From Dillenia suffruticosa (lineage: Eukaryota > Streptophyta > Magnoliopsida > Dilleniales > Dilleniaceae), in assembly GCA_033439265.1 (NCBI GenBank), contig JAVTVX010000027.1, positions 7,455,001 to 7,519,000 on the forward strand: a DNA stretch of 64,000 nt. Direction: 5' to 3'. A model generated the notes under the pieces. That model worked only from the letters and a program-made list of their open reading frames with translations, made no database searches and was not told the DNA's origin. The translations under genes and the position numbers were made by a program. Positions 1-11,489 of the stretch are shown in pieces. Position 1 is the first letter of the stretch. The number at the start of each line of letters is the position of its first letter.

Positions 1-959
1 AAAATAAGAGCTTGACTCCGATATAATGATAAAAGAAATATAAATATAACTCTGATGTCATGATAAAAAATATATAAACATGGAAGAAATAATAAAATAT
101 TAAACTTTAATACCCTATTGACTTATTGAATTATTATAATAATTTAGATTTATATAGAAAATATATTATAATAAATATTAAAATATAATATTAAAAATAT
201 TAAAATAAAAAAATAAAAAAGTTAAATGTTTTAAAAATTAATTTAATTGTTTGATCGGATTTTGGTGTTGTTGGAGGGAGAATCCCAAAAACGAGAAAAA
301 TGCTGGGAACGTCATGGGTTTTTGGCAGCTCAAAAGCAAACACCGCCTTAGCTCACCCACCAAACAAAATCTCATGATTGCTTATTTACAATTTAGACTT
401 TATTTTCTAAGCAGTTTCAAATATTTCCACAAAATTACAAAATTTTAAGTTCGGGTCACTTGTGAAGCATGTCATGCGTTTTTACGCCCCTTGATCTGCT
501 TGGTGGGCCCAAAACGACACCACCATTACAATTCTAGATCCAACATTTTCTCTCTCTTTCTTGTTTGGTTATATGAAAAGTTGTGTTTAACAAAATAATT
601 AGTACTTACCAAAAAAAAATAATAAAATAAAATAATTAGTGAGAAATCAAATGACTCAAAATAGCCACTTGAATAAACTTTGGGGGAGACTTGGATGCTC
701 TTGGACAGATTAAGGAGCATATATGTGGTCAATACTATTAATAATTATCATTAATGTTCAGTCTTCTCTTTTGATTTTTTTTCTATATTTAACCATTAAT
801 ATTTAAAAGTTCAACTAATTTAATTCAAAAAAATTTATAAAATTTAATTTAAAAATTAACTCTTCTAACATTTTCTCTTTTGATTTAATTATTAGCGATC
901 ATAAACTCATAGTATGGGAAGCTAGATATAATCGCATGCTTAATAATTATCAACATTCG
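1..959. other. AT-rich intergenic DNA, no gene seen
   Basis: No exon, RNA gene or transposon end is recognisable. The longest open frames are short, AT-driven and unlike any family I know. Confidence 0.5.
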
Positions 960-1393
960 GTTAATTACTATATACCCCTGTGATTTGACTAAATTCACTT
1001 ATTGTTCCTGTAAGAAAAAAATATTCATTTATATCCTTGTGGTTTTAAAAAAATATGGGAAGCTAACAGAAATTGATGGAATAGTGCATAATCAACGAAG
1101 GAAGAAAATAAAATATCCATTATACCCTCAATCTATCTCTCCCTCATTCTTCCGCATTTATCTTTGACCTCCAGAAAAAGATTACAAAAATAAAAAACCT
1201 CAACCCTCACGCACTTTTTCTGACAAAATCGAAGCCAAATTCTAGATCTAATAATCATTACGAAAATAATCAAAAATAGCAAAATCAGGGAACCAAATGA
1301 GATCGCTGTCTATGTCCATGTAGAGAGAGAGAGTGTTCCAAATTGTACGACCCGGAGATGGCAGTCCGATGATGGTCCGATCAGTCCCTTCCC

Positions 1394-1438
<45 letters not shown>

Positions 1439-2160
1439 GCATTGTTCTCTCCCTCCCCTCTCCAGAAATCAGCGCCGCCGCCGCCACCCCCTTTCTTAGC
1501 CCCTTCCATCACCGGCCCGACATCCCTCTATTTCAAGCGATCAAATCTTCTCTCTCTTTGAGGCGATTCGTTCTCTGTAGTCGCGCGATTCCTCTTCCAC
1601 TTGCAGTTGCGCAGCTGTTCTCCCTCGCCCTGTCCTGCCTCCTCCGTCGCCGTTTGATAGTCAAGGCTTCGTTCAATGTCAGGCGATCGTTCTCCGTCTC
1701 TCTCACCCTCTGCAGTCGTGATCTCCATCTTGAGATCGCACGATCTCTCTTTCTCTGGAACTTGATCGAAACCCTCAGTCTCAATCTCTCCCCCAATCTA
1801 AGACTTGGTTTTCGGTCAATCGTGTTATCTGTTCGCAGCAACCACCGCGGTAGTCATCTCATCCCGGACTTGGGTCTGGTTGGGTTGGTTGAAGAGGATG
1901 AGAGACAGAGAGGATAGGAAATGGAAGTCGCAGAGCAGAGGGGCAATTTTGGGGAAAAAAATAATCTTGCCAGATGACGGAAATTTCCGCGTGTCGTTCT
2001 CAATCGCCATGATTTTTTTGAAATTCCGTCGATTTCCGTCAACTTTCCACATTTTTTTTAAACCATAGTGATACAGGTGAATATTTTTCCACTACAGAAG
2101 AAGCAGTATATGGATTTCGTTCGAATCATAAGGGACAAAGTATAATTTACTCTCAACATT
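960..2160. repeat. Possible degraded transposon with a GC-rich core
   Basis: The left edge (about 975-1050, reading like CCCTGTGATTTGACTAAATTC) and the right edge (about 2100-2155, with AGGGACAAAGTATAATTTAC) resemble end sequences of repeats common in plant genomes. They enclose a GC-rich core at about 1330-1960 with a pure (CT)n run at 1397-1435. The 194-codon frame across the core is a low-complexity Ser/Leu/Arg reading of the CT tract, not a gene. I cannot name the family and found no terminal inverted repeat or target duplication, so the limits are approximate. Confidence 0.3.
1397..1435. repeat. (CT)n microsatellite
   Basis: About 19 uninterrupted CT units. Confidence 0.95.
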
Positions 2161-3239
2161 TTCAGAAATTGGGTACCTAAATATAAACATATGCAAATAA
2201 TGAAGAACAATACTAATAAACTATAACTCAACTATTATTGTTTTCTTTTTTTTTTTTAATAAAAATCTTAATTTCAAAACTCACATGTGAAGTGAATAGA
2301 AAACTTTGACCAATGCCAGTATCATAAACACTAAAACTGTCATCAAGATGAAGCACCGCATGATTAGATGCTACAAATAAAATCCGGCGAAACGCATGAT
2401 GAAATCTCAGGAGACGATAAATCATAAACAATTTCTTCTAACACAGCAGAAACTTACTGTCCATAGCAAAATGGAGTTATTCTCCAATCCTCGAAGAACC
2501 TAGCTATTGATACAAAACATAACAAAATCACATAATTGCAAATCAATATAGAACATTTATGTAAAATGATTTGCCAGTTTTTGCACAAAATGCATCCACA
2601 AGTAGAAAGAAGGCAATTACCTCATATCACCAACTAATCATCCAAGTCTGTACACATAATCTCTCATCAGATGTGGAAGATGTGACCACTGATGTAACAG
2701 CAAACAGATATAAATTCGTTCCATGCCACTACATGAAAAGAGCATAAACATGCTAGATATGTAACCTTTTCTCCATGGTAGGTGTGCTGTTGTTCTGGGG
2801 GCGAACAAATAAATTGGATCGAGATTATGTTGCCAACTAGCACAAAATAGAATTACAGTTATATCAGTAGTTAGAGAAGAGATTAAGGATATTAAAGCAC
2901 AGAATAGTTTCAGTGGAACTAGCCTCTCCAACATCATTTTTCATTATCCGAATGTGATTGATCATGCATCCATTACTTCATTGGCAAATTTTTCCCAAAA
3001 CTACTATACGAAATTCGATATTCTAGTGAGGTAGGCATCACAATGATTTTATTTGCAGTTAATTGGACAAAATTTGAATGAATTCGATATCAATCACCAT
3101 GAGTCCAATATTTAGGTCAGATACTATCATGCCCTGATCTGCAGGTTTGAACATGGGAAAATCACCGTGTGATCTACAAGTACGTATAATTACCTACATG
3201 CAACCCAAGATCTCGTAAGACTATGATAATAACACTTCA
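2161..3239. other. Intergenic, nothing recognised
   Basis: Several short open frames are present on the minus strand, but none has a recognisable domain, splice context or codon pattern. Confidence 0.5.
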
Positions 3240-4290
3240 CACTACAACACAAAGCTAGTGGGGCCAAAGTTGTCACTATATATGTAGGTGGTCGTTACTA
3301 AAACTCTATAGTGGTGGTCATGTGGTCATCACTAAAAGTATTAATAGGGGTCAACAAAGTGACCGCTACTAAATAGGACTTTTAGTGGCGGCCACTCCCT
3401 TGTCACTAAAAAACTCTATAGTAGCGGTCACATTTAGTGAGAATATAATTTGACCTTACTAAAATGAATATTTAGTGGCAAAAGAAATATAATTTGACTT
3501 CCACTAAATATGAATATTTAATAACAATAGAAATAACCATCACAAGTGTACAATAGCACTCACAACTAATCCCAACCATCCAGAAGTTTCCTCTTTTGCT
3601 CTATTATTTACAATTCTTTCTCTCATATACCTCCTCACTCATTTCCAATGTGGGACAACATAATTCTTTTTTCTTCATCTCTTTTTATCACTTCTTTCTC
3701 TTTCCCAATTATCTAATTATTTTGATTAATTTTATGACTTGATATTTATTTCTTCTTTCTCAAAATTAATTTAATATTATTTATATAATATGAATGAACA
3801 CTTTTATAATATAATCATTTATTATATTAACTAACTAATACCTATTTAGTGTCACTAAGTAATAAATAATAGAAAATAGAAATTATTGGGTGTAATAAAA
3901 AATTTAGTAACTTTTTGATTTTTAAAAAATCCATGAAATTTTAAATAATAAATGATAAATTTTATAATAAATAATATATTTTGTTTATTATTTATGATGA
4001 TATATCTCATAATATTACAATATAATAAATTATTTTATTTAGTGGGGGTCAAAATTTTACTTTGTCAATAAAAATAGTTTTAGTGGCGGCCATCATTCAC
4101 ATTTGATTTAGTGGCGGTCAAATTTTTTTATGGTCACTAAAAACATATTTTTGTGACTAACAATTTTAGCCCCCACTATTGATAAGACATTTAGTGGGGG
4201 CCAAACTGATCCCACAAAATAGTACTTATAATATCCAACTTTTTGTGACCCCACTAATATTTGTCACTAAAAGCTATCTATATTGTAGTG
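3240..4290. mobile_element. Non-autonomous CACTA (En/Spm) DNA transposon
   Basis: The element starts with CACTACAA (3240-3247) and ends with TTGTAGTG (4283-4290), the terminal inverted repeat that defines the CACTA superfamily. It is flanked by a perfect 3-bp target-site duplication, TCA at 3237-3239 and 4291-4293, the length expected for this superfamily. Subterminal sequence is full of short motifs in both orientations (TAGTGGCGGTCA, GTCACTAAA and variants), the layout of transposase-binding subterminal repeats. Its 1051 bp contain no transposase reading frame, so it would depend on a transposase supplied elsewhere. The middle (about 3590-4020) is plain AT-rich DNA. Confidence 0.9.
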
Positions 4291-6182
4291 TCAAGTTAAG
4301 AAATCCAACATATAAAATGTTTAAAACCAAAAACATGAAAGAAATAATAAATATTTAACAATTCAAAAAATAATTTCCAAATTATAAGTTTCAACTCTAG
4401 AAAGCTGTACACAAGTTTTTAAAATATAATTTTTAAAAATATAAGTTTCTATATTCCAAAATGTCCTCCGATGGATCCGTCTACATGGCTCAAATCCACA
4501 ACTAGGAAGGACTAATACCGATAATTAGTCCCGGACATCTCTCATCTTAGTTAGAGCTAGCGAACGATGAAGCGCTTTTATCTCTATACTTCCTCTGAGA
4601 AGAATAAAAGAATGGAGGGGTGAGTATAAAAATATACAGTGAGTAAAGTTCAATGACAAAGTTGTGTAAAAAAATGAGTAGTGAGTGTGACAGTGTCTAA
4701 TAGTATCTCAAAATCATATTTTAGTTCAACAAGAGCCAAGATTTTCAGAAACACAATTGAGCATTCAATATTCATGTTTTCAAGTCCAATGGGGGTTTGC
4801 CTCAAAGTCTTCCTACCAAAAGTTTAGCCTTGATCAATGATGGAATTGTTAAGGGGTTTTCAATTATTATCAGTTATAAATATCAACCCCAACCTTAACG
4901 TTAACTCATGATCTCTTCAATGGGGCAGCCGAATAGCCCGAAGGGATAGAAGAGGCATCTCCAATTCCGACTACCTCCCTATTTAATAACGACAGTGCCC
5001 TCCACCACGTTACCCTATTGGACTACTCCATATAAGGAATAACTGTAGCTAGTTGGGGGCTCAGACTCATACCCCAAACCAATACATGCACCAGGGGGAT
5101 TCAGACTCTCACCCCAAACCAATATATATATCATTTCACAAACAACTTAGCATGTGCCATATAAATCAACAAAGTTTTTAATTCACGATGTCTAGCAATT
5201 ATATTCACAGGAAAATTTAGCATGGCACAAGATATTTTAACAAGTACATAAATCTCATGGGTCAAATCAAAATATTTTAGAGACATTTCACATCCACAAA
5301 ATATTTTATACAATCAAATTGAAAATATCATTTTAGAAAATCAAGAGAAAACATTTTTTCATTTCAAATATAGCAATCCATCTACTCACAATGTAAGGGA
5401 AGGTAATCACTTCCATATCTATCGACAACCAACAAGAGATTTGTCTCAATTAGTTTTGTCCAAACCTCAAAGACATCATCAAGTAATTAACGTCATCCAC
5501 ATCCATCATTTCAAGTCAACCAAAAACCCTAACATTCAAAACCTAACTTTTCTCTCACTAATTGTAACTTAAAAATCCTCTAAATCTCAATAGACAAGTA
5601 GTTAAACAAATTAAAACTTATATTTGGAAAATTATAATATCTTGATTTTGTCTCCAAAATGATTTTTCCATTCTGGATTATACCAAACCCTTGATTTTTT
5701 CCCTTTTTGGTGACAACTCTAACTTTAAGTTCTTCCAAAATCAAATCTGAAATCTAACTTTGGGAAGCCGGATGGATAATCTAGAACCCTTAATATTGAG
5801 TTTTGGTGGTAAATTGGTTTGAATTTGGGAGACAAGAGGAGAATAGTCTAGAAAGAGAAATGAGATTTGCGTTTCATGAGTTCTAAAACCTCACTTCTCC
5901 TTTTATCCTCAAACCTACTTTTAACATTTGCTTAGTGGTGCTCTTGCATTTCTAAATTGCACAAATATCCAACGTGTCCTTTTAGGTATTTGAAAATGTT
6001 AACCCCATGAATTTAAGTGCTTAAATCTATATTCTGTTGAGAAAGAGGTGTTTTCTGATGAGCTAAGACAGTTGGGATAAAATGTATAATTTATGAAAAA
6101 TAAATTATAATTATTAAAAATTTAGAATATCCTAAAAATATGGGATATAATATAAATGAAATATTATATAATTAAAGAGTTT

Positions 6183-6245
6183 GATTGGCACAGTGGTAAA
6201 GAGCCTTTTGGGAACTTAGTGGTCTTAGTTCATTTCCAAATGGCT
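6183..6245 (+). repeat. Possible tRNA-derived SINE head
   Basis: TTGGCACAGTGGTAAAGAGCC resembles a Pol III box A, and TAGTTCATTTCC about 35 bases later is a weak box B. No clear 3' tail or target duplication was found. Box-like matches also arise by chance. Confidence 0.2.
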
Positions 6246-6516
6246 ACCAACAACAACTATGTAAATATTGCGAGGTAAGAGCGAGAAGTGCAAGGATTTC
6301 TATTTGCAAGACAAGTACTAACACCCAGCAAGACATTACCTAGAGATTGCAAATAGCACTAGTAGATGATGAACAGTAACAGTACTGTTAGGTAAATGGA
6401 AAATAAGAAAATATATGAGGAAATTTCTTGAATGGTGCCGAGAAGAATTAGAAAATTAGACGAAAATTGGAAGAGCCAAGGAGATGCAAAATGATACACC
6501 GAGTAGTCGTCTCAAA

Positions 6517-6633
6517 ATGGATACCGAGAGATGGTGTAAGTGCTCCAAAATTGAACATCCATCGATTAGAAAATCATGGATACCGAGAGATGGTGTAAGT
6601 GCTCCAAATTGAACATCCATCAATTAGAAAATC
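6517..6633 (+). repeat. 59-bp tandem duplication
   Basis: Copies at 6517-6575 and 6576-6633 begin with ATGGATACCGAGAGATGG. They differ by a one-base deletion in an A run and one substitution, so the duplication is recent relative to its surroundings. Confidence 0.9.
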
Positions 6634-6708
6634 AAATTTTTAAAAAACTATTCACCTACTACTAAAGCTCTATTAAGCAACTAAATTCTTATAGAAAAAT
6701 CAAATTCT

Positions 6709-8095
6709 CACTACAAAAAAACAAGTTTTTAGCCACAATTTTAGCGACGAAAATTTAATCAAAATTTGTCGCTAAATTCGTTAGCGACGAAAAAAATTTC
6801 GTCGCTAATAACGCGTCGCAAAAATTTAGCGACAAAAAATTAGAAATTTATCGCTAAATTTAGCGACAAATAATTTTTTGTACCTAAATTCGTCGCAAAT
6901 TTAGCGACAAAAAATTGTTCATCGCTAAATTTAACAATTAATTTCTAATTTTCGTCACTAAATTTAGCAACGAATAAATTTTATGTCGCTAAATTTGCAA
7001 CGAATTTAGCGACAAAACATTATTTGTCGCTAAATTTAGCGACGAATTTTATATATTTGTCGCGAAATTTTTGCGACACGTTATTAGCGACGAATTTAGC
7101 GACAAAATATTATCCGTCGCTAAATTTCACGACGAAATCTAAAATTCGTCGTTAAATTTAGCAACGAATAATTTTTCGTCGCCAAATTCGTCCCAAATTT
7201 AGCGACGAAAAATTATCTGTCGCTAATTTAGGAACGAAAAAAAATTCGTCGCTAAATTAGCGACGGATATAAATTTATCGCAAAATTTGTCGCTAAATTA
7301 GCAATGAAAAATAATGCTCCCGCCCGAACCCGAGCCCGTCCGCCCGCACGCCCGCCCGAGCCGGCGCCCACACACCTACCTCACTTAATTCTTGAAAATT
7401 GCCTTTGCTTTGCTCCCACCAAGATTCGAACCCCTGCGCTTCTATAAATCTTTAAGATCCTGTAACCATCAAGCTAAATGTTAATATCTGTTATAAGTTT
7501 TTTTTTTTTACTTATTATCTTTTTTTCATATTTTTCTAATAATAATAAAATAATATAAAATAACAATTTATTATAAAATAATAAAATATTAGTTTAAAAT
7601 AAAATAATAAAAGATATAAAAAAATAATAATACTATTTTTTAAAAAGATAAAATAAAAATAAAATATAACATATTACTCAGAAATAATAAATGTGATAAA
7701 TTTTTTTAAATAAAAAATAAAAAATATATATTAATATTTTATTTTATTTAATTATATTTCAAATTTAGCGACGAATTCCAAAATTTGTTGCAAAATCAGC
7801 GACAAATTGAGAATTTGTTGCGAATTCAGCGACAAATTCGGAATTTGTCGCCAAATCGGCAACAAAAACCGAATTTGTCGCAAAATCAGTGACAAATTGG
7901 GAATTTGTCGCGACATCAGTGACAAATTGGGAATTTATCGCGAATTTCAGCGATAAATTCGGAATTTAACATCAGTGATAAGTGTTCGTTGGAAATAGCG
8001 ATTAAAAAATTTTTCGTCGCTAAATTCGTCGCAAAATTACAACAAAAAAAATTTGTCGTTGAATTTTGTCGCAAAAATGATGTTTTTTTGTAGTG
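6709..8095. mobile_element. Non-autonomous CACTA element with fold-back GCGACGAA repeats
   Basis: Ends are CACTACAAAAAAAC (from 6709) and TTTTTTTGTAGTG (to 8095), flanked by a perfect TCT duplication at 6706-6708 and 8096-8098. The 1387 bp hold no transposase. From 6735 to 7310 and again from 7760 to 8080 the DNA is almost wholly made of the motif TTAGCGACGAA and its complement, alternating so that TTCGTCGCTAAATTTAGCGA forms repeated palindromes. These are probably subterminal transposase-binding repeats, and a transcript would fold into long hairpins. A CpG-rich patch lies at 7317-7376, a tRNA-like segment at 7420-7478, and AT-rich filler at 7500-7755. It sits within decayed gypsy LTR sequence. 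Confidence 0.9.
7420..7478 (-). other. tRNA-like relic (boxes A and B) inside the CACTA element
   Basis: On the minus strand TAGCTTGATGG (7466-7476) fits Pol III box A and GGTTCGAATCT (7422-7432) fits box B, in the right order and about 35 bases apart. The box B region can form a T arm: stem CAGGG/TCTTG with wobble pairs and a 7-base loop GTTCGAA. I could not build acceptor or anticodon stems, so this is a tRNA relic or SINE head rather than a functional tRNA gene. Confidence 0.45.
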
Positions 8096-8401
8096 TCTAC
8101 CAAGTATCAAATAGTTAAATTCTACCGAATACCGAACACTTATCACTCAAGTAACCGATGACTCTAGTGGTTGAGAACTTAAAAATTTAGAATCCATCGA
8201 CCAAGTATCTAAAAGAGTTCCTGGACAGTCAAAGGGCAAAAATTCACACTTTTATCTAAATTAACTATTCTTCTACATTTTCACAAAATATAAAAATTTT
8301 CAAATAGTCCATTTAGAGGCAACATCACCATCTGGACTTGTCTGGTGTTATAATTTCAACCCCCTAAAAGAAAATTTTGTCATCAAAATTTCATTATATG
8401 A

Positions 8402-8610
8402 TCATTCCTTAAACAATTGGGGGTATTGCTCTCTCATTGTCTCCTCAGGTTCCCAAATCGTATCCTTGATATGGTTATTCTTCCAAATAATCTTGACAAT
8501 TGGGATTTACTTATTTCTTAACATATTAATATGCTTCTCTAAAATGACTACCGGTTGGACTCCAAAATTCAATTTTTCTCTCAACTCAATTGAAAGAACT
8601 TTAAAATAGG
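8402..8610 (-). pseudogene. Gypsy pol C-terminus remnant
   Basis: The minus-strand translation reads VQPVVILEKHINMLRNK, one stop, then IPIVKIIWKNNHIKDTIWEP and a REQYPQLFKE end before a TGA at 8402-8404. This matches the chromodomain-side tail of Tekay/Del-type gypsy polyproteins, whose usual form is LRNxEIPxVKVxWxNHxxEEATWE. One in-frame TAA replaces the conserved Glu. It is followed at once by a polypurine tract, as expected for the end of pol. Confidence 0.75.
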
Positions 8611-9283
8611 GAAGGGATCTGATAAGTGTTTCTTTTGTTTCCATAAATGGAGACTAGTGCAAGAAAAGTTAAAGTAAACCACATAGATCATATCCAAAGA
8701 TCAAACTATATCAATTTCGTATTTCATATAATGCATTACTTTCTAAATTCTCAAAGTCTTCTTATAATATCAAGTATTCTAGATTAACAAAATATGTTAA
8801 GACAATCAACTAGAAAATCTCTTTTCTTAACAATCCATTCACTTCTCACATTTTTCTCAAATTTTCCCCATTTGGTTGTCAACTAATTGACCCATTAAAA
8901 GAATGTGGTTAGCTAAAAAATTAGAGTGAAATGTATACAGCATTAACACAGACCTCTAAGAATGTTTATTTCACCTAAAATACGACTAAACTATTTTCTC
9001 TCATTTTGCTTCTCATACCCTATTCGTCTCACCTATTATTAAAAGTGTTCAGATCTCTTAGTAAGTGTGACACAATTCTTTTCTAGATAAATCTATTTCC
9101 ATGAATTTAGACCCTAAAATAATAATTCTCCATATGACTATCTACTTTCCCTCATTTTATTTCCTGCCAAAACCACAAATATCTCCTCAAACTTTATGCC
9201 CATCTTCAATTCAACCCTCGAAAAATTATTGAAATCAATCCCTATCCTTTTTTTTAAAAAAAAAAAATCCAATGTCCCTTGTT

Positions 9284-9508
9284 TCAAGCAGTCAGGTCCA
9301 CCTCAAGAATTAGTTTCTCTACCTGTACGTCACTGTCTCTGTAAACTGTACTTTTAATTAACTGCTTACCCAAGGGTGTAGTTACCAATAACTCTTTCTC
9401 AAGCGGGGTTAGGGATCTGTCGGCATGTTTAGCAAAACTTGTACTAACAAATGAATTATTGAATCCTGTATTAATAAGTATGCGGGTATCGATACCAAAT
9501 ATTTTCAT
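9284..9508 (-). pseudogene. Gypsy retropepsin-like protease remnant
   Basis: The 74 codons read ILINTGFNNSFVSTSFAKHA then LTPLEKELLVTTPLG. Plant gypsy proteases have the pattern LIDSGxxHSFIS and PLxxxLxVxTPxG. The catalytic Asp-Ser/Thr-Gly is changed to Asn-Thr-Gly, so the fragment could not be an active protease. It lies about 0.7 kb upstream, in its own orientation, of the pol tail at 8402-8610. Confidence 0.7.
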
Positions 9509-9707
9509 TATACCTACTAGTATAAACCACCAAGTGATGAATAGTCAAACCTCATATTACACATTTCATAAATGCTTCCTATAATAGTGCATTAAATCAT
9601 GGATATCAACCAATTTAAATATTCTCCTAGAATAGTCATCAATGCCTCTAATATCATGCAACTTGCTCAACGATTCTCACACGTTCATCACATAGCAATA
9701 CTAATGA

Positions 9708-11469
9708 TGTAATACCGAAAATTCAGTGTTAGAAAAATTTTTACCAAATTTTTGACTAAATAATTGATTTCGACTCATCGCTGAAGGTTTTATAAAATTT
9801 TATTTGGAGAAAAATAGGTTTTGGTAATAATTTGAGACAATTAAAACTTATTTGGAATCAATTAACTCGACCTATAATAAGGCGACTTAAAGCTCAAAAA
9901 TTGAATTTTGGTTAAATATAGAAATCACAAAGGCGACCTGAGCAAGTGGTAAGGCGACCTGAGAAGTTTAGATCTTAGATTTCTCAACTTTGCATAAAGG
10001 CAGGTCAACTTGTCCAATGACCAGTCGACTTGTGATTCCTGATTATGTGTCTATAAGGCTACTTGTGGCCGGTATAAGTCAACTTGCAAGATTTAACTCA
10101 TAGAAAAATATGTCTGTATTGAAGCAAGGTGACTTATGGGTTACAAAATAAGAAATTTGAGTCGTTTTGAGCCAATTTTAAGTCGACTTGAGGGCTTGAT
10201 GAGACAAAGAGCAAGGTGACTTGTTGGACAACAAGGAGACTTGGCCTCTGAAAATTTTAGACACATAAGGCGACTTCTGCTATTTGCAAGTCGACTTATG
10301 AGTGCGAAAAGTTATGAAATGACTAAAAGAGACAACCAAACTTGAATAAAACCTAAAACTAATGAGGGACAAAATTGAGATTTTACATTCCACTATAAAA
10401 AAGGGATTAAACAAGTCTTCATTCTTATTTTTCATTCTTCTTTCCCAAACTCACTCTTCTCTCTCTCTTGACTCTCTGTCTCTCTCTCGACTCTCATCTC
10501 CTTCACCCATCTCACTCTCAATCTCTCTCAAAATCAATTACATTTCCCTCAAACCCACTCTAAAAAACTTTGAAATCCTCAATCAACACTTGGATTGGGA
10601 TAGATCTGGGAAAAGAAAACTAGAGTTTGAAGAAATTAAATTTAGGGTTTATAAATGTGAGATTTAGTGAAATTGTGTATGAAAATGGTATATAGATACA
10701 AATGGTATGTAGTTGATGAAATGAGAACATAGATTCTTAGATTTTGAAAATTAAGCTTTATACTACATTTGTGGAAAACTCATAAACCCTAATTTTTTAT
10801 ATGATTTAGCGTCGAATTTTTATTTATTGCTTTAAGATAATTCAATTGGAATCCAAGAAGGGATTGTCTTGGATTAATTGTGAATTGGGAGTGTTTACCG
10901 TTTCAAGATGTGAGTGATTTCAGGATTGTATTTAAATAAAAAAAATTGATTTTATTGAATTTTCTAAATGATTTTCAAAACTTGAATTTAAATGTTTTAG
11001 TATATATGAAATATCCCAAATATCAATATTGAATTTTGAATTTTTATACATTCTATATTCTTTGAATAAATAAATATGTTCTATGAATTTATTGATATCA
11101 AATCCATTGGGATGATTATTACTATTGAGAAATTGTTACAATTAATGGTACATGAATTGGAATTATGATTTTTGTGAAACGGTGCTGTGATTGGCTTAGG
11201 ATGAGAGTCTGAACCCCTATTAAATGACTAGTCATTTCCCACTATGGAGCGACCCGACTGGGTGATATAGTGGGGTTGGTAGACCATGGGATGTAGTCGA
11301 ACGTGTATGGTACGCCGAGGCACGTGCGGTACATTCATGGCTGGATGTTGGACGCACCTTTAGTGAGAGCTCACAGATAACATCAAGGATAGAGGCATTT
11401 TAAAACGTAAAAATTATTAAAACTCTTGACGGTTCCACCTTACGTCGTAGTAAATTTTTTGTTGGAACA
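9708..11469 (+). repeat. Probable gypsy LTR (plus orientation)
   Basis: It begins TGTAATACC at 9708, a typical LTR start of Tekay/Del-like elements. It has a repeat-rich upstream part (decamer cluster 9880-10298), a CT-rich leader-like segment at 10435-10540, and a run ATGGAGCGACCCGACTGG at about 11245 of the kind seen in such LTRs. It ends near GTTGGAAC/A at 11461-11469, just before a gypsy pol remnant. Flanks AATGA (9703-9707) and AGTGA (11469-11473) agree at four of five positions, too weak to call a target duplication. Whether it is a solo LTR or the 5' LTR of the following fragment is open. Confidence 0.45.
9880..10298 (+). repeat. Cluster of about 13 degenerate decamers, AAGKCGACTTG
   Basis: Copies of AAGGCGACTT or AAGTCGACTT, some with one or two changes, occur near 9880, 9931, 9951, 10002, 10022, 10055, 10076, 10125, 10180, 10213, 10232, 10267 and 10288. 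The AAGTCGACTT form is a perfect palindrome. Spacing is irregular (20-55 bases), so this is not a simple tandem repeat. It lies in the part of the LTR-like block where U3 enhancer repeats would be expected. Confidence 0.7.
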
Positions 11470-11489
11470 GTGATTTTGGTTTGCCCCGA

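Larger units (their letters stand above)
4291..6708 (-). repeat. Probable decayed gypsy LTR sequence
   Basis: No coding sequence is seen. The block at 4610-4690 (GGGGTGAGTATAAAAATATACAGTGAGTAA) has the look of non-coding LTR sequence of Tekay/Del-type gypsy elements in reverse orientation, and a similar block occurs inside the solo LTR at about 13085-13120. It lies directly beyond the LTR start inferred at 8352 on the minus strand, with a CACTA element inserted between, so I infer it is the rest of that LTR. Both the right-hand limit of the LTR and its family are uncertain. Confidence 0.35.
8096..9530 (-). mobile_element. Decayed Ty3/gypsy retrotransposon fragment
   Basis: Two coding remnants lie on the minus strand in pol order: protease (9284-9508) and the extreme C-terminus of the integrase region (8402-8610). 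The roughly 3 kb of reverse transcriptase, RNase H and integrase core expected between them are missing. A polypurine tract (minus strand, TTTTCTTTTAGGGGG, about 8359-8376) follows the pol stop, and an LTR start, TATAACACC, lies at 8352-8344. The element carries stops and deletions and is certainly dead. Confidence 0.7.

Noticed and set aside
1333-1917. 194-codon plus-strand frame
   Set aside because: It is dominated by a (CT)n tract with low-complexity residues and lies in a probable repeat. No homologue recognised.
6185-6245. Functional tRNA gene
   Set aside because: Box A-like sequence only, with a poor box B and no cloverleaf. Kept only as a weak SINE-head candidate.
7420-7478. Functional tRNA gene inside the CACTA element
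   Set aside because: The T arm can be drawn, but acceptor and anticodon stems cannot.
9703-11473. Solo-LTR interpretation of 9708-11469 by flanks AATGA/AGTGA
   Set aside because: Only four of five bases agree and the right end is not a clear CA, so the duplication is not claimed.
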